Below are positions 51,112 to 58,885 of a stretch of 64,000 nucleotides of DNA, in pieces (the stretch's first letter is position 1; each line of letters starts with the position of its first letter). The DNA lies in contig NZ_CP019419.1 of the NCBI RefSeq assembly GCF_001975665.1, positions 1,550,001 to 1,614,000 of the forward strand. Reading direction: 5' to 3'. A model generated the notes under the pieces. It made no database searches and was not told where the DNA came from. It saw only the letters and a program-made list of their open reading frames with translations. The DNA is from Polaribacter reichenbachii (GTDB taxonomy: Bacteria > Bacteroidota > Bacteroidia > Flavobacteriales > Flavobacteriaceae). The position numbers and the translations under genes are program-made.

Positions 51112-51753
51112 TTACTTTTTATTAAAAAGCGTGTTTTTTCTAAAATTTTTAAACCACTCTACAAAAATTAAGATTTGAAAAAGTAAATATAGAAATTGAT
51201 TTGCATCCCAAACAAAAAGTTTAAGTTCTCTACCACCAATATTTCCTAAAATAAAAATTAGTGTGCTGCAAAGCGTATAAACAAAGAAACCAGAATTAAA
51301 ATAAATATATTTTTTGTTTTTACTGTTATCTATCTTTTTGATAAAAAATAAAAAACTATAAATTAATAGTGGTAAAGATGTTATTACAATTTCAATTTCA
51401 TTCCATTTTACATAAGAACTAGGGTTTAATACAAAATACAAAATAATAGAAAATGTTATAATAAAACTAAAGTACCTGATTGGTTTTTTAATTTTTTGGT
51501 ATTCTGATAATTCTGAGAAAAAAAAACTCAACAAAAGAAATTGTCCTGTAAAAAAATAATGACTTAAAAATAAATTGTACTCCCCTAATTTATGAAGATG
51601 ACTAGAATATAGTTGTACAAAAGAACAAAGCACTAAATACAAAATAAAGTATTTTAATGCTTTGTTTTTTTTATGAACACTGAGAATAAAAAATAAAGTG
51701 TTTAATGTTAAAATAATTATTCCCAGTTTTGTGATCAACTCATCAATTCCCAT
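51112..51753 (-). CDS. Multi-TM membrane protein, possible signal partner of the kinase
   Basis: 213 residues with six or seven hydrophobic helices (about 9-26, 33-50, 64-82, 92-110, 122-140, 150-170, 180-200) and His in SSHLHKLG and SHYFFTG. No enzymatic motif. The ATG directly follows the stop of the 133-residue gene with no gap, so translation is coupled. Similar TM proteins next to sensor kinases occur in flavobacteria from memory. It could supply the sensing function missing in the kinase encoded downstream. Confidence 0.72.
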   Translation of the reverse strand: MGIDELITKLGIIILTLNTLFFILSVHKKNKALKYFILYLVLCSFVQLYSSHLHKLGEYNLFLSHYFFTGQFLLLSFFFSELSEYQKIKKPIRYFSFIITFSIILYFVLNPSSYVKWNEIEIVITSLPLLIYSFLFFIKKIDNSKNKKYIYFNSGFFVYTLCSTLIFILGNIGGRELKLFVWDANQFLYLLFQILIFVEWFKNFRKNTLFNKK

Positions 51754-52155
51754 TTAACTTGGGCCATTTAAAGGGCTATTTGGATCACAGTTTTCTGGAC
51801 ATGGTTGAGTAAAATCAAAGATTTCACCACTCTCTGAGTCCAATGTTTCTCCATCTTCAGAAGAAATCATGTCTTTGCCATTTTTGTCTACACCAACAAT
51901 CATTAATTTTTCGATGTAAACATTTTCACCTTCAACCATCATTTTTTCAACACCAATATAGGCTCTTACACTTGCAGCCCCTTCAGCTATTGCTTCTTGT
52001 AGGTCTAATAAAGGAATATTAAAAGCTCTACAGTCGTTATATTTGTTATAACTACTCTCCATTTTGCGCCATCTTTTTGCCCAGTTTTTTGCTGTTTTTA
52101 AAGGTATAGTATTTTTCTTGTTTTTTTTTGGTACATCGTTTGGTTGTTTTTCCAT
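51754..52155 (-). CDS. 133-residue family of unknown function (AKNWAKRWR ... PCPxxCDxxSPL)
   Basis: Soluble, with no signal peptide. The N-terminus is very basic (KKNKKNTIPLKTAKNWAKRWRK), the middle has DLQEAIAEGAASVRAYIGVE and EKLMIVGVDKNGKDMI, and the C-terminus is acidic ending FDFTQPCPENCDPNSPL. I recognise this as a recurrent Bacteroidota family with no assigned function. The two Cys in PCPENCD could bind metal or form a disulfide. It is first in an operon with the multi-TM gene, without an intervening base. A palindrome AAGTATTAATACTT lies 71 bp upstream. Confidence 0.78.
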   Translation of the reverse strand: MEKQPNDVPKKNKKNTIPLKTAKNWAKRWRKMESSYNKYNDCRAFNIPLLDLQEAIAEGAASVRAYIGVEKMMVEGENVYIEKLMIVGVDKNGKDMISSEDGETLDSESGEIFDFTQPCPENCDPNSPLNGPS

Positions 52156-52225
52156 ATTTAATAGTTTTTAGATTAAGATATTACTTTGATTAGCTTATAA
52201 AACTAACTAAAAAAAACGCAAAAGA

Positions 52226-52239
52226 AAGTATTAATACTT
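52226..52239. promoter_or_regulatory. 7-2-7 palindrome, site f
   Basis: AAGTATTAATACTT, a perfect 14-bp palindrome with core AGTAT-TA-ATACT, upstream of the 133-residue/TM operon. It fits the pattern RGTAT-WW-ATACY seen at sites a, b1 and b2. Confidence 0.5.
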
Positions 52240-52251
52240 GTAAAATAATTT

Positions 52252-52280
52252 AAAACACGTGTTTATACGTGTTTTTTTTA
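52252..52280. repeat. Inverted repeat between the accessory block and uvrC
   Basis: AAAACACGT (52252-52260) and ACGTGTTTT (52267-52275) with a 6-nt loop and a run of T on the plus strand. It can act as a terminator against read-through towards uvrC, or as an operator. Confidence 0.5.
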
Positions 52281-52307
52281 CACTTGTGTTTTACTTGTTT
52301 TTAGAAC

Positions 52308-52335
52308 TTGGGTGTTTAAAAAATTGGTATTTTCG
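52308..52335 (+). promoter_or_regulatory. uvrC promoter, 4 nt before the start
   Basis: TTG (52308-52310), a 17-bp spacer and TATTTTCG (52328-52335; one mismatch to TAnnTTTG). The ATG at 52340 lies 4 nt after the box, so the mRNA is likely leaderless. Confidence 0.5.
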
Positions 52336-52339
52336 TATT

Positions 52340-54148
52340 ATGTCTACAACTTCTTTAGAACTTCAAATAAAAACCTTACCTAATGCTCCAGGAGTTTATC
52401 AATATTTTGATAAAGAGGATGTAATTATTTACGTTGGTAAAGCTAAAAATTTAAAAAAAAGAGTTGCTTCTTACTTTACAAAAACTCACGAAAATGGCAA
52501 AACACGTGTTTTAGTTAAAAAAATTGTTCGTATAAAACACATTGTTGTAAATACAGAAACAGATGCGTTATTATTAGAAAACAACCTTATTAAAAAATAC
52601 AAACCACGCTATAATGTATTGCTAAAAGACGATAAAAGTTACCCATGGTTGTGTATAAAAAAAGAGCGTTTTCCAAGAATTTTTATGACACGTAGAGTTA
52701 TTAAAGATGGCTCAGAATATTTTGGGCCTTACACTTCGGTAAGAACAGTAAGAGTTTTATTAGATTTAATTAAAGAACTTTATCAATTAAGAACTTGCAA
52801 TTACGATTTAAGTGCCCAAAACATTAGCGAAGGCAAATATAAAGTCTGTTTAGAATATCATTTAAAAAATTGTAAAGGACCTTGTGAAGGTTTAGAAACT
52901 GAAGCACATTACAATGAATCTATCAAAGAAATTAGAAATATTATTAAAGGAAACTTTAAAGAAAGTTTAGAGAAATTTAATAAAATGATGCTAGATTTTG
53001 CCCAAAAAATGGAGTTTGAAGAGGCGCAAAAAATCAAAGAAAAATTAGATTTACTGAGTAATTATCAATCAAAATCTACTATTATAAATCCGTCTATTAA
53101 TAATGTAGATGTGTTTACTATTATTTCTGATGAAACTCATGGATATGCAAATTTCTTAAAGATATCTAACGGATCTATTATACAATCGCACACCACAGAA
53201 ATTAAGAAAAAGTTAGATGAAACTGATAAGGAATTACTAGAACTTTTTATTGTTGAAATTAGACAACGTTTCAATTCGCAATCACCAGAAATTTATGTAC
53301 CTTTTAAAGTAGATATTGGCGAGAATATAAAAGTAACAATACCAAAATTAGGTGATAAAAAACGAATTGTAGAACTTTCAGAAAGAAATGCTAAATATTA
53401 CAGACAAGAACAATTTAAGCAAATAAAAATTGTTGATCCAGATAGGCACGTAAAACGAATTATGGCGCAAATGCAAAAAGATTTGCGTTTAAAAGAAGAA
53501 CCAAGACATATTGAGTGTTTTGATAACTCTAACATTCAAGGTACAAATCCTGTGGCTGCTTGTGTGGTTTTTAGAGATGGTAAGCCTAGTAAAAAAGAAT
53601 ATAGACACTACAATATAAAAACTGTAGAAGGACCAGATGATTTTGCATCTATGGAAGAAGTAGTTTATAGAAGATACAAACGCTTATTATCAGAAGGCCA
53701 ATCTTTGCCTCAATTAATAATTATTGATGGTGGTAAAGGGCAATTATCATCCGCGTTAAAAAGTTTAGATATTTTAGGTTTGCGAGGTAAAATTGCAATA
53801 ATTGGTATTGCAAAACGTTTAGAAGAAATCTATTATCCAGACGATCCTATTCCTTTGTATTTAGATAAAAAGTCAGAAACTTTAAAAATTACGCAGTATT
53901 TAAGAAACGAAGCACATAGATTTGGAATTACTTTTCATAGAAATAAACGTAGTAAAAGTGCTATACAAAGTGAATTAGAGCAAATTCCAGATGTTGGTAA
54001 ACAAACAATTACAACTTTATTACGTAAATTTAAATCGGCAAAACGAGTTAAAGAAGCCTCTTTAGCAGATTTAAAAGAAGCAATTGGCCATGCAAGAGCT
54101 GTAAAAGTGCATCAATATTTTCATAAAGAAATAGAAAATGAAAAGTAA
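52340..54148 (+). CDS. uvrC: Excinuclease ABC subunit C
   Basis: Makes both incisions around bulky DNA lesions with UvrAB. 602 residues from the ATG at 52340. The frame is open back to 52259, but the added 27 residues are hydrophobic and unlike UvrC; the distance from Met to PGVY also fits UvrC from 52340. Domains: GIY-YIG nuclease (NAPGVYQYFDKED, IIYVGKAKNLKKRVASYF), the UVR segment (EKMEFEEAQKIKEKLDLL), the RNase H-like C-terminal nuclease (ECFDNSNIQGTNPVAACVVF, IIDGGKGQLSSA) and a helix-hairpin-helix end (IPDVGKQTITTLL). The patatin-like gene overlaps its end by 11 bp. Confidence 0.97.
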   Translation: MSTTSLELQIKTLPNAPGVYQYFDKEDVIIYVGKAKNLKKRVASYFTKTHENGKTRVLVKKIVRIKHIVVNTETDALLLENNLIKKYKPRYNVLLKDDKSYPWLCIKKERFPRIFMTRRVIKDGSEYFGPYTSVRTVRVLLDLIKELYQLRTCNYDLSAQNISEGKYKVCLEYHLKNCKGPCEGLETEAHYNESIKEIRNIIKGNFKESLEKFNKMMLDFAQKMEFEEAQKIKEKLDLLSNYQSKSTIINPSINNVDVFTIISDETHGYANFLKISNGSIIQSHTTEIKKKLDETDKELLELFIVEIRQRFNSQSPEIYVPFKVDIGENIKVTIPKLGDKKRIVELSERNAKYYRQEQFKQIKIVDPDRHVKRIMAQMQKDLRLKEEPRHIECFDNSNIQGTNPVAACVVFRDGKPSKKEYRHYNIKTVEGPDDFASMEEVVYRRYKRLLSEGQSLPQLIIIDGGKGQLSSALKSLDILGLRGKIAIIGIAKRLEEIYYPDDPIPLYLDKKSETLKITQYLRNEAHRFGITFHRNKRSKSAIQSELEQIPDVGKQTITTLLRKFKSAKRVKEASLADLKEAIGHARAVKVHQYFHKEIENEK

Positions 54149-56336
54149 AATATTCTTTTTGGTTTTTATGTTACCAATACTTGTGTTGGGGCAACAAGAA
54201 CAGCCCAAAATAGGACTTATCTTAAGTGGTGGTGGTGCTAAAGGTTTTGCGCATATTGGTATTTTAAAAGAAATAGATAATGCTGGTATTCAGTTAGATT
54301 ATATTGGTGGTACAAGTATGGGGGCAATAATAGGTGGTTTGTATGCTGCTGGTTTTTCTGCTGTAGAAATAGAAAAAATTGCTAAAAAAACAGATTTTGT
54401 AAATTTATTAAGAGATGTAATACCTAGAAGTTCATCTCCTTTTTTTGAAAAAGAATACGCAGAAAAAACCAAAATAACATTGCCAGTTTCTAAAGGTAAA
54501 ATAGGCTTGCCAAGAGGGGTTTCTAGAGGGCAAAATATATTAAACTTACTTTGTGAACTTTTAGGTTCTACAGAAGAAATTGATGATTTTTCTAAATTAG
54601 AAATTCCGTTTTTTTGTATTGCTACAGATGTAGAAACAGGTAAAGGTGTCGTTTTAGAAAAAGGCTCATTACCAATGGCTTTAAGAGCAAGCGGTTCTTT
54701 CCCTACGTTATTAAATCCTGTTGTAGTTAACGATAAATTATTAGTTGATGGTGGTATCGCAAATAATTTTCCGGTTTCAATAATGAAATCTAAAGGCATA
54801 GATGTTGTAATTGGTGTTGATGTAGAAGGTAAATTGATAAAAAAAGAGAATTTAACATCAGCAATTGCTATTATCAATCAGATTGTGAGTTATCAAATGT
54901 ATGATAAAAGTGAAACTGAAAGAGAAAAGTTAGACGTTTACATTCATCCAGATATCTTTGAATATAATGTTGTAGACTTTGAGAAAAAGGATGAAATCAT
55001 TAAAAAAGGAGAAACTGAAGCAAAGAAATTTAAAGAAGTTTTTAAAGAGTTAGCCGCAAAACAAATTAATAAAAAAGAACGAAACTATTTAAAGATTAAT
55101 ACGGATAAAAATTACATATCTAAGGTAGAAATTATAAGGTCTGAGAATTATACGTATCGTTATGTAATTGGAAAATTAGGGATTGTAGCAGGAGATAGTA
55201 TTTCTAGACAAGAAATAACAAAAAGGATAGATTTATTATCGGCAACTAAAAATTACGATAAAATAAATTACAATCTAATTAAACAAAAAGACAATTCGTA
55301 TCATTTAAAATTAAATTTAGTAGAAACTAATGAGAATGCAACCATAAGTTTGGGTGCGCATTACGATGATTTATACAAATCTAGTGTCTTGCTAAATTAC
55401 AGTCAAAAACACGCTTTTATTAAGAATGATTTACTTTCCTTAGATTTAGTTTTAGGCGATAACTTAAGGTATAATTTAAATTATTTTGTTGATAATGGTT
55501 TTTATTTAAGTGTTGGGTTTAGATCGAGATACAATCATTTTAGAGCTAATTCTAAGTATGCACCTTTAATTTCTGAATATCCAAGTATAAATAGCGTTAA
55601 CATAAAGTACACAGATATAACAAATCAACTCTATGTGCAAACCACCTTCGATAGAAAATTTGCGATAGGTTTTGGTGCAGAGCATAAATATTTAAAGGCA
55701 AGTACAGAAACCATAACTAATAATGGAGACGAAACACATTTAGATAATAGTGAATATTACAATGCATTTGCATTTATTAAATTAGATACATACGATAAAA
55801 GATATTTTGTAACAAAAGGATATTATGCCGATTTAAATTTGAAATGGTTTTTAAATTCAACCGATTACAACAACGATTTTAAAAGTTTTGCGCAAGCCTA
55901 TGGTACTTTAGGTTTCGCAACTCCTCTTACAGATAAAATAACTTTTCAGAATACTAATGATGCAGGTTTTACCTTTAATACCTCTAATTCAACTGTTTTT
56001 GATTTTTATTTAGGAGGCTATAATCAGAATTACATAAATAACTTTGTGTCTTTTTATGGTTATGATTTTGCTGAGTTGTCTGATGATTCTTTTCTAAAAA
56101 CAGAAGTACTTTTAAGATACGAATTTGCAGAGAAACATTATGCTAGTTTTATTGCAAATTTTGGTCGTTTAGATAAAAATGTTTTTAAAGATATAGATAT
56201 TTTTAAAGATATAAAAACAGGTTATGCTTTAGGTTATAGTTACGATAGCATTCTAGGACCAATTGAATTTAAATACAGTTGGTCACCAAATCATGGAGAA
56301 AGCTATTTTCTTTTTAACCTCGGATTTTGGTTCTAA
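54138..56336 (+). CDS. Patatin-like phospholipase with outer-membrane barrel
   Basis: 732 residues with a signal peptide ending VLGQQ. The patatin domain (about 24-310) has the oxyanion loop GGGAKG (31-36), nucleophile Ser60 in GTSMG and Asp204 in DGG, a Ser-Asp catalytic dyad. Residues about 320-390 look like a POTRA-type unit (YISKVEIIRSENYTYRYVIGKLG), and the rest is a 16-strand type barrel ending FLFNLGFWF, with terminal Phe as for BamA-type proteins. This matches PlpD-like (type Vd) secretion proteins, though in Bacteroidota release of the passenger is not shown. It overlaps uvrC by 11 bp, so they are cotranscribed. Confidence 0.92.
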   Translation: MKSKIFFLVFMLPILVLGQQEQPKIGLILSGGGAKGFAHIGILKEIDNAGIQLDYIGGTSMGAIIGGLYAAGFSAVEIEKIAKKTDFVNLLRDVIPRSSSPFFEKEYAEKTKITLPVSKGKIGLPRGVSRGQNILNLLCELLGSTEEIDDFSKLEIPFFCIATDVETGKGVVLEKGSLPMALRASGSFPTLLNPVVVNDKLLVDGGIANNFPVSIMKSKGIDVVIGVDVEGKLIKKENLTSAIAIINQIVSYQMYDKSETEREKLDVYIHPDIFEYNVVDFEKKDEIIKKGETEAKKFKEVFKELAAKQINKKERNYLKINTDKNYISKVEIIRSENYTYRYVIGKLGIVAGDSISRQEITKRIDLLSATKNYDKINYNLIKQKDNSYHLKLNLVETNENATISLGAHYDDLYKSSVLLNYSQKHAFIKNDLLSLDLVLGDNLRYNLNYFVDNGFYLSVGFRSRYNHFRANSKYAPLISEYPSINSVNIKYTDITNQLYVQTTFDRKFAIGFGAEHKYLKASTETITNNGDETHLDNSEYYNAFAFIKLDTYDKRYFVTKGYYADLNLKWFLNSTDYNNDFKSFAQAYGTLGFATPLTDKITFQNTNDAGFTFNTSNSTVFDFYLGGYNQNYINNFVSFYGYDFAELSDDSFLKTEVLLRYEFAEKHYASFIANFGRLDKNVFKDIDIFKDIKTGYALGYSYDSILGPIEFKYSWSPNHGESYFLFNLGFWF

Positions 56337-56365
56337 AATTATAAAATCTTTTTAATGCTGTTTTT

Positions 56366-58609
56366 TTATTTAGTACTTAAATAAAACTCCTCATAAATTT
56401 CTAACAAGTTCATTAAAGCTTTCATTAAATCTTTAGTTTCTAGTAAGATACTAAAGTATAATGTAGAGTTTTTAGGACTCGTTTCATCTGTTCTAATTCT
56501 ACTAACTTGTTTCTCTACGGATAAAGAAACGTTCTTTAAAAGCTCACGTTTTTCAATTAAAATAGGGTTTAAGCTATCAAAATCTCTAGATTTAAAAACA
56601 TCGCTAACGTTTTGTAAAATTTCTGTTAGTTGATTGTTAATTCCTTTTAAATCTTTTAACTGACCCTTTTTTAAGTTTTTATGATTGTTATTTACGTGTT
56701 TAAAACTAGCTCTAGAAATGTAACTTATAGATTGAGCAGAATCTTGTAAATACCCTAAAACAGAAATATAAAATTTACTTGCTTGTACAGAAGTTTCATC
56801 TAAAGATTTAATAAAATAAAAAACATTGTCTTTCAATTCATCAATCTCATGGTTTAGCTTTTCTACGTGTTTATCTGTTTTGCGTAGTTTATTTAAATCA
56901 TGGTTAGCTAAATCATCTACAACATTTGTATATAATTTATTTATTCTATCGGCAACACCAGAAATATGATCAGAACTTTCTTCAATTACACCATTAATGG
57001 TAATTAACTCAGATCGTTCTATATGTGTTTTTCTTTTTATTTCTTTAGCTCTTTTTCTATGTGCCATAGAATTTTTAGTAATTAAAAAAGCAACTAAGAA
57101 TAATAGAACAGGTATAAAAGCAATATGTAAATTAATAAAATAAGTTACAATACCAGCTGCAACAAAAGCAATAATTGCTGTTAAAAACCAGCCACCAATT
57201 ACATTTAAAACTCCAGCCACTCTATATACAGCACTTTCACGCCCCCAGGCTCTATCTGCTAAAGAAGTACCCATAGCTACCATAAAAGTTACGTAAGTCG
57301 TAGACAATGGTAGTTTCATAGATGTTGCTATAGAAATTAATACACTTGCCATGATAAGATTTACAGAAGCACGTACTAAATCGAAAGCAGGCATTTCAAA
57401 AGTTTTATCTTTTGGTAATTTTATAATGGGTTTTTCAAATTTAGCATTAATATATTTTTGTGCTTTTTGTGGTAGTAAATAATTGATACCTATATTTAAA
57501 ACCATAGCAAAACGTACTACAACTCTAGATAAATTATTAGGTTGAAATTTTTCATGACCTTCTCCTTGTCTAGATAAATTAATACCTGTTTCTATTACAG
57601 ATTTTGCTTTAGAAGATGTCCATAAAGTAATTACCATAATTCCACCAGCTAATAATAAAAGCCAAATGTTAGAGGGTACTTTTTTCGCTAAACTACCCAT
57701 AGAAAACAACTCTGGGTTAGTGCCAGAAACTGTCCAGGCTTCATAAGAGTTTAAAGCCGCAATTGGCACGCCAATAAAGTTTACTAAATCGTTACCAGCA
57801 AAAGCCATAGCTAAAGAAAACGTACCTACACCAATAATAATAACTAAAATGCTTTGTTTAAGTATTTTAATAATTAAATGAGAAATAATGGTCCAAACTA
57901 CAAAGCTAATAGCAATAATTTGTATGGTATTACCTTCTAAATAACCTTTTAAACTACCATAGAATTGAGTTCCTTTAAGCCCTTTAATAATTATAAAATA
58001 AGTAATAGCTGTAATAGCAAAACCACCAAATAAAGAATTTATATAGGCAGGTCTACTTTCAAAATTAAAAGAATAAATAACTCTAGAAAAATATTGTACA
58101 ATTGCTCCAACTGTAAATGCAACAATAACAGAGAGTAATATACCTAAAATAATATCTGTAGCAGTATTGTAATTAATGTAGTTCCATATTGCAGACATGC
58201 TTTCAGTATCATTTTGCGAAATTTTAATAATAGCAATTACTACAGCAGAACCTAATAATTCAAATACAATAGAAACAGTTGTGGAGGTTGGCATACCTAA
58301 AGAGTTAAAGACATCTAATAATAGAATATCAGTAATCATAACAGCCATAAAGATGTACATTACATCTTGAAACACAAACATATCTGGGTTAAAGATTCCT
58401 TTACGCGCAACTTCCATCATTCCACTAGAGGAAACTGCTCCAAAAAATACTCCAACACTAGCAATAATCATAATGTTTCTAATAGAAATAGCTTTAGAAC
58501 CAATTGCTGAATTCAAGAAATTAACAGCATCGTTACTAACACCTACAACTAAATCAACAATAGCTAAAACAGCTAAAGCTATCAACATTAAAATATAAGG
58601 ATCTTCCAT
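56366..58609 (-). CDS. pitA: PiT-type inorganic phosphate transporter with PhoU-like C-terminal domain
   Basis: 747 residues. The Pho4 family duplicated signatures are seen near the N-terminus (GVSNDAVNFLNSAIGSKA) and at about 255-275 (AFAGNDLVNFIGVPIAAL), with about ten TM helices up to residue 515. Residues about 530-747 are soluble and helical (ADRINKLYTNVVDDLANHDL; FYISVLGYLQDSAQSISYISRASFKHV), matching PhoU-like regulatory domains, a fusion found in Bacteroidota. It imports phosphate with H+ or metal ions. It is divergent from a TonB-receptor gene; the 276-bp gap has a Pho-box-like array. The symbol is by family. Confidence 0.93.
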   Translation of the reverse strand: MEDPYILMLIALAVLAIVDLVVGVSNDAVNFLNSAIGSKAISIRNIMIIASVGVFFGAVSSSGMMEVARKGIFNPDMFVFQDVMYIFMAVMITDILLLDVFNSLGMPTSTTVSIVFELLGSAVVIAIIKISQNDTESMSAIWNYINYNTATDIILGILLSVIVAFTVGAIVQYFSRVIYSFNFESRPAYINSLFGGFAITAITYFIIIKGLKGTQFYGSLKGYLEGNTIQIIAISFVVWTIISHLIIKILKQSILVIIIGVGTFSLAMAFAGNDLVNFIGVPIAALNSYEAWTVSGTNPELFSMGSLAKKVPSNIWLLLLAGGIMVITLWTSSKAKSVIETGINLSRQGEGHEKFQPNNLSRVVVRFAMVLNIGINYLLPQKAQKYINAKFEKPIIKLPKDKTFEMPAFDLVRASVNLIMASVLISIATSMKLPLSTTYVTFMVAMGTSLADRAWGRESAVYRVAGVLNVIGGWFLTAIIAFVAAGIVTYFINLHIAFIPVLLFLVAFLITKNSMAHRKRAKEIKRKTHIERSELITINGVIEESSDHISGVADRINKLYTNVVDDLANHDLNKLRKTDKHVEKLNHEIDELKDNVFYFIKSLDETSVQASKFYISVLGYLQDSAQSISYISRASFKHVNNNHKNLKKGQLKDLKGINNQLTEILQNVSDVFKSRDFDSLNPILIEKRELLKNVSLSVEKQVSRIRTDETSPKNSTLYFSILLETKDLMKALMNLLEIYEEFYLSTK

Positions 58610-58775
58610 TTTATATTATAAATTTAAGAAAGCAAAGTTAATTACACTAAATTTTGGTAATGTTATCTAAATGTTATGAAATTCTCATTCATTTTTCGCC
58701 TCTAAAGTAATCTATTTTATAGATATACACTCTTAGTTTTTAATATTAGATAGTTACCAATTCATAATTTTTAAG

Positions 58776-58812
58776 TTAACAAAATTAACAATTAATTAAC
58801 CAGTTTTTAACT
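58776..58812 (+). promoter_or_regulatory. Phased TTAAC repeats, Pho-box-like
   Basis: TTAAC begins at 58776, 58785, 58796 and 58807 (steps of 9, 11 and 11). PhoP and PhoB sites are direct repeats with an 11-bp period, the Bacillus type being TTAACA. The array is about 75-110 bp before the receptor ATG. AT-rich DNA contains such words by chance, so this is tentative. Confidence 0.4.
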
Positions 58813-58885
58813 CAAGCATAATTTACAACTAACACTGAGTTTACAAAAGGAGTTGACTTTTGCATTAGCAAATTAAACACATAAA

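Noticed and set aside
52259..52339. Extended N-terminus of uvrC
   Set aside because: The hydrophobic extension does not resemble UvrC, and the promoter box at 52328-52335 lies inside it. The ATG at 52340 gives the usual distance to the PGVY motif.
54299..54877. 192-codon minus-strand ORF
   Set aside because: It is antisense to the catalytic domain of the patatin-like gene, whose motifs are intact. The reverse frame is open because of codon bias.
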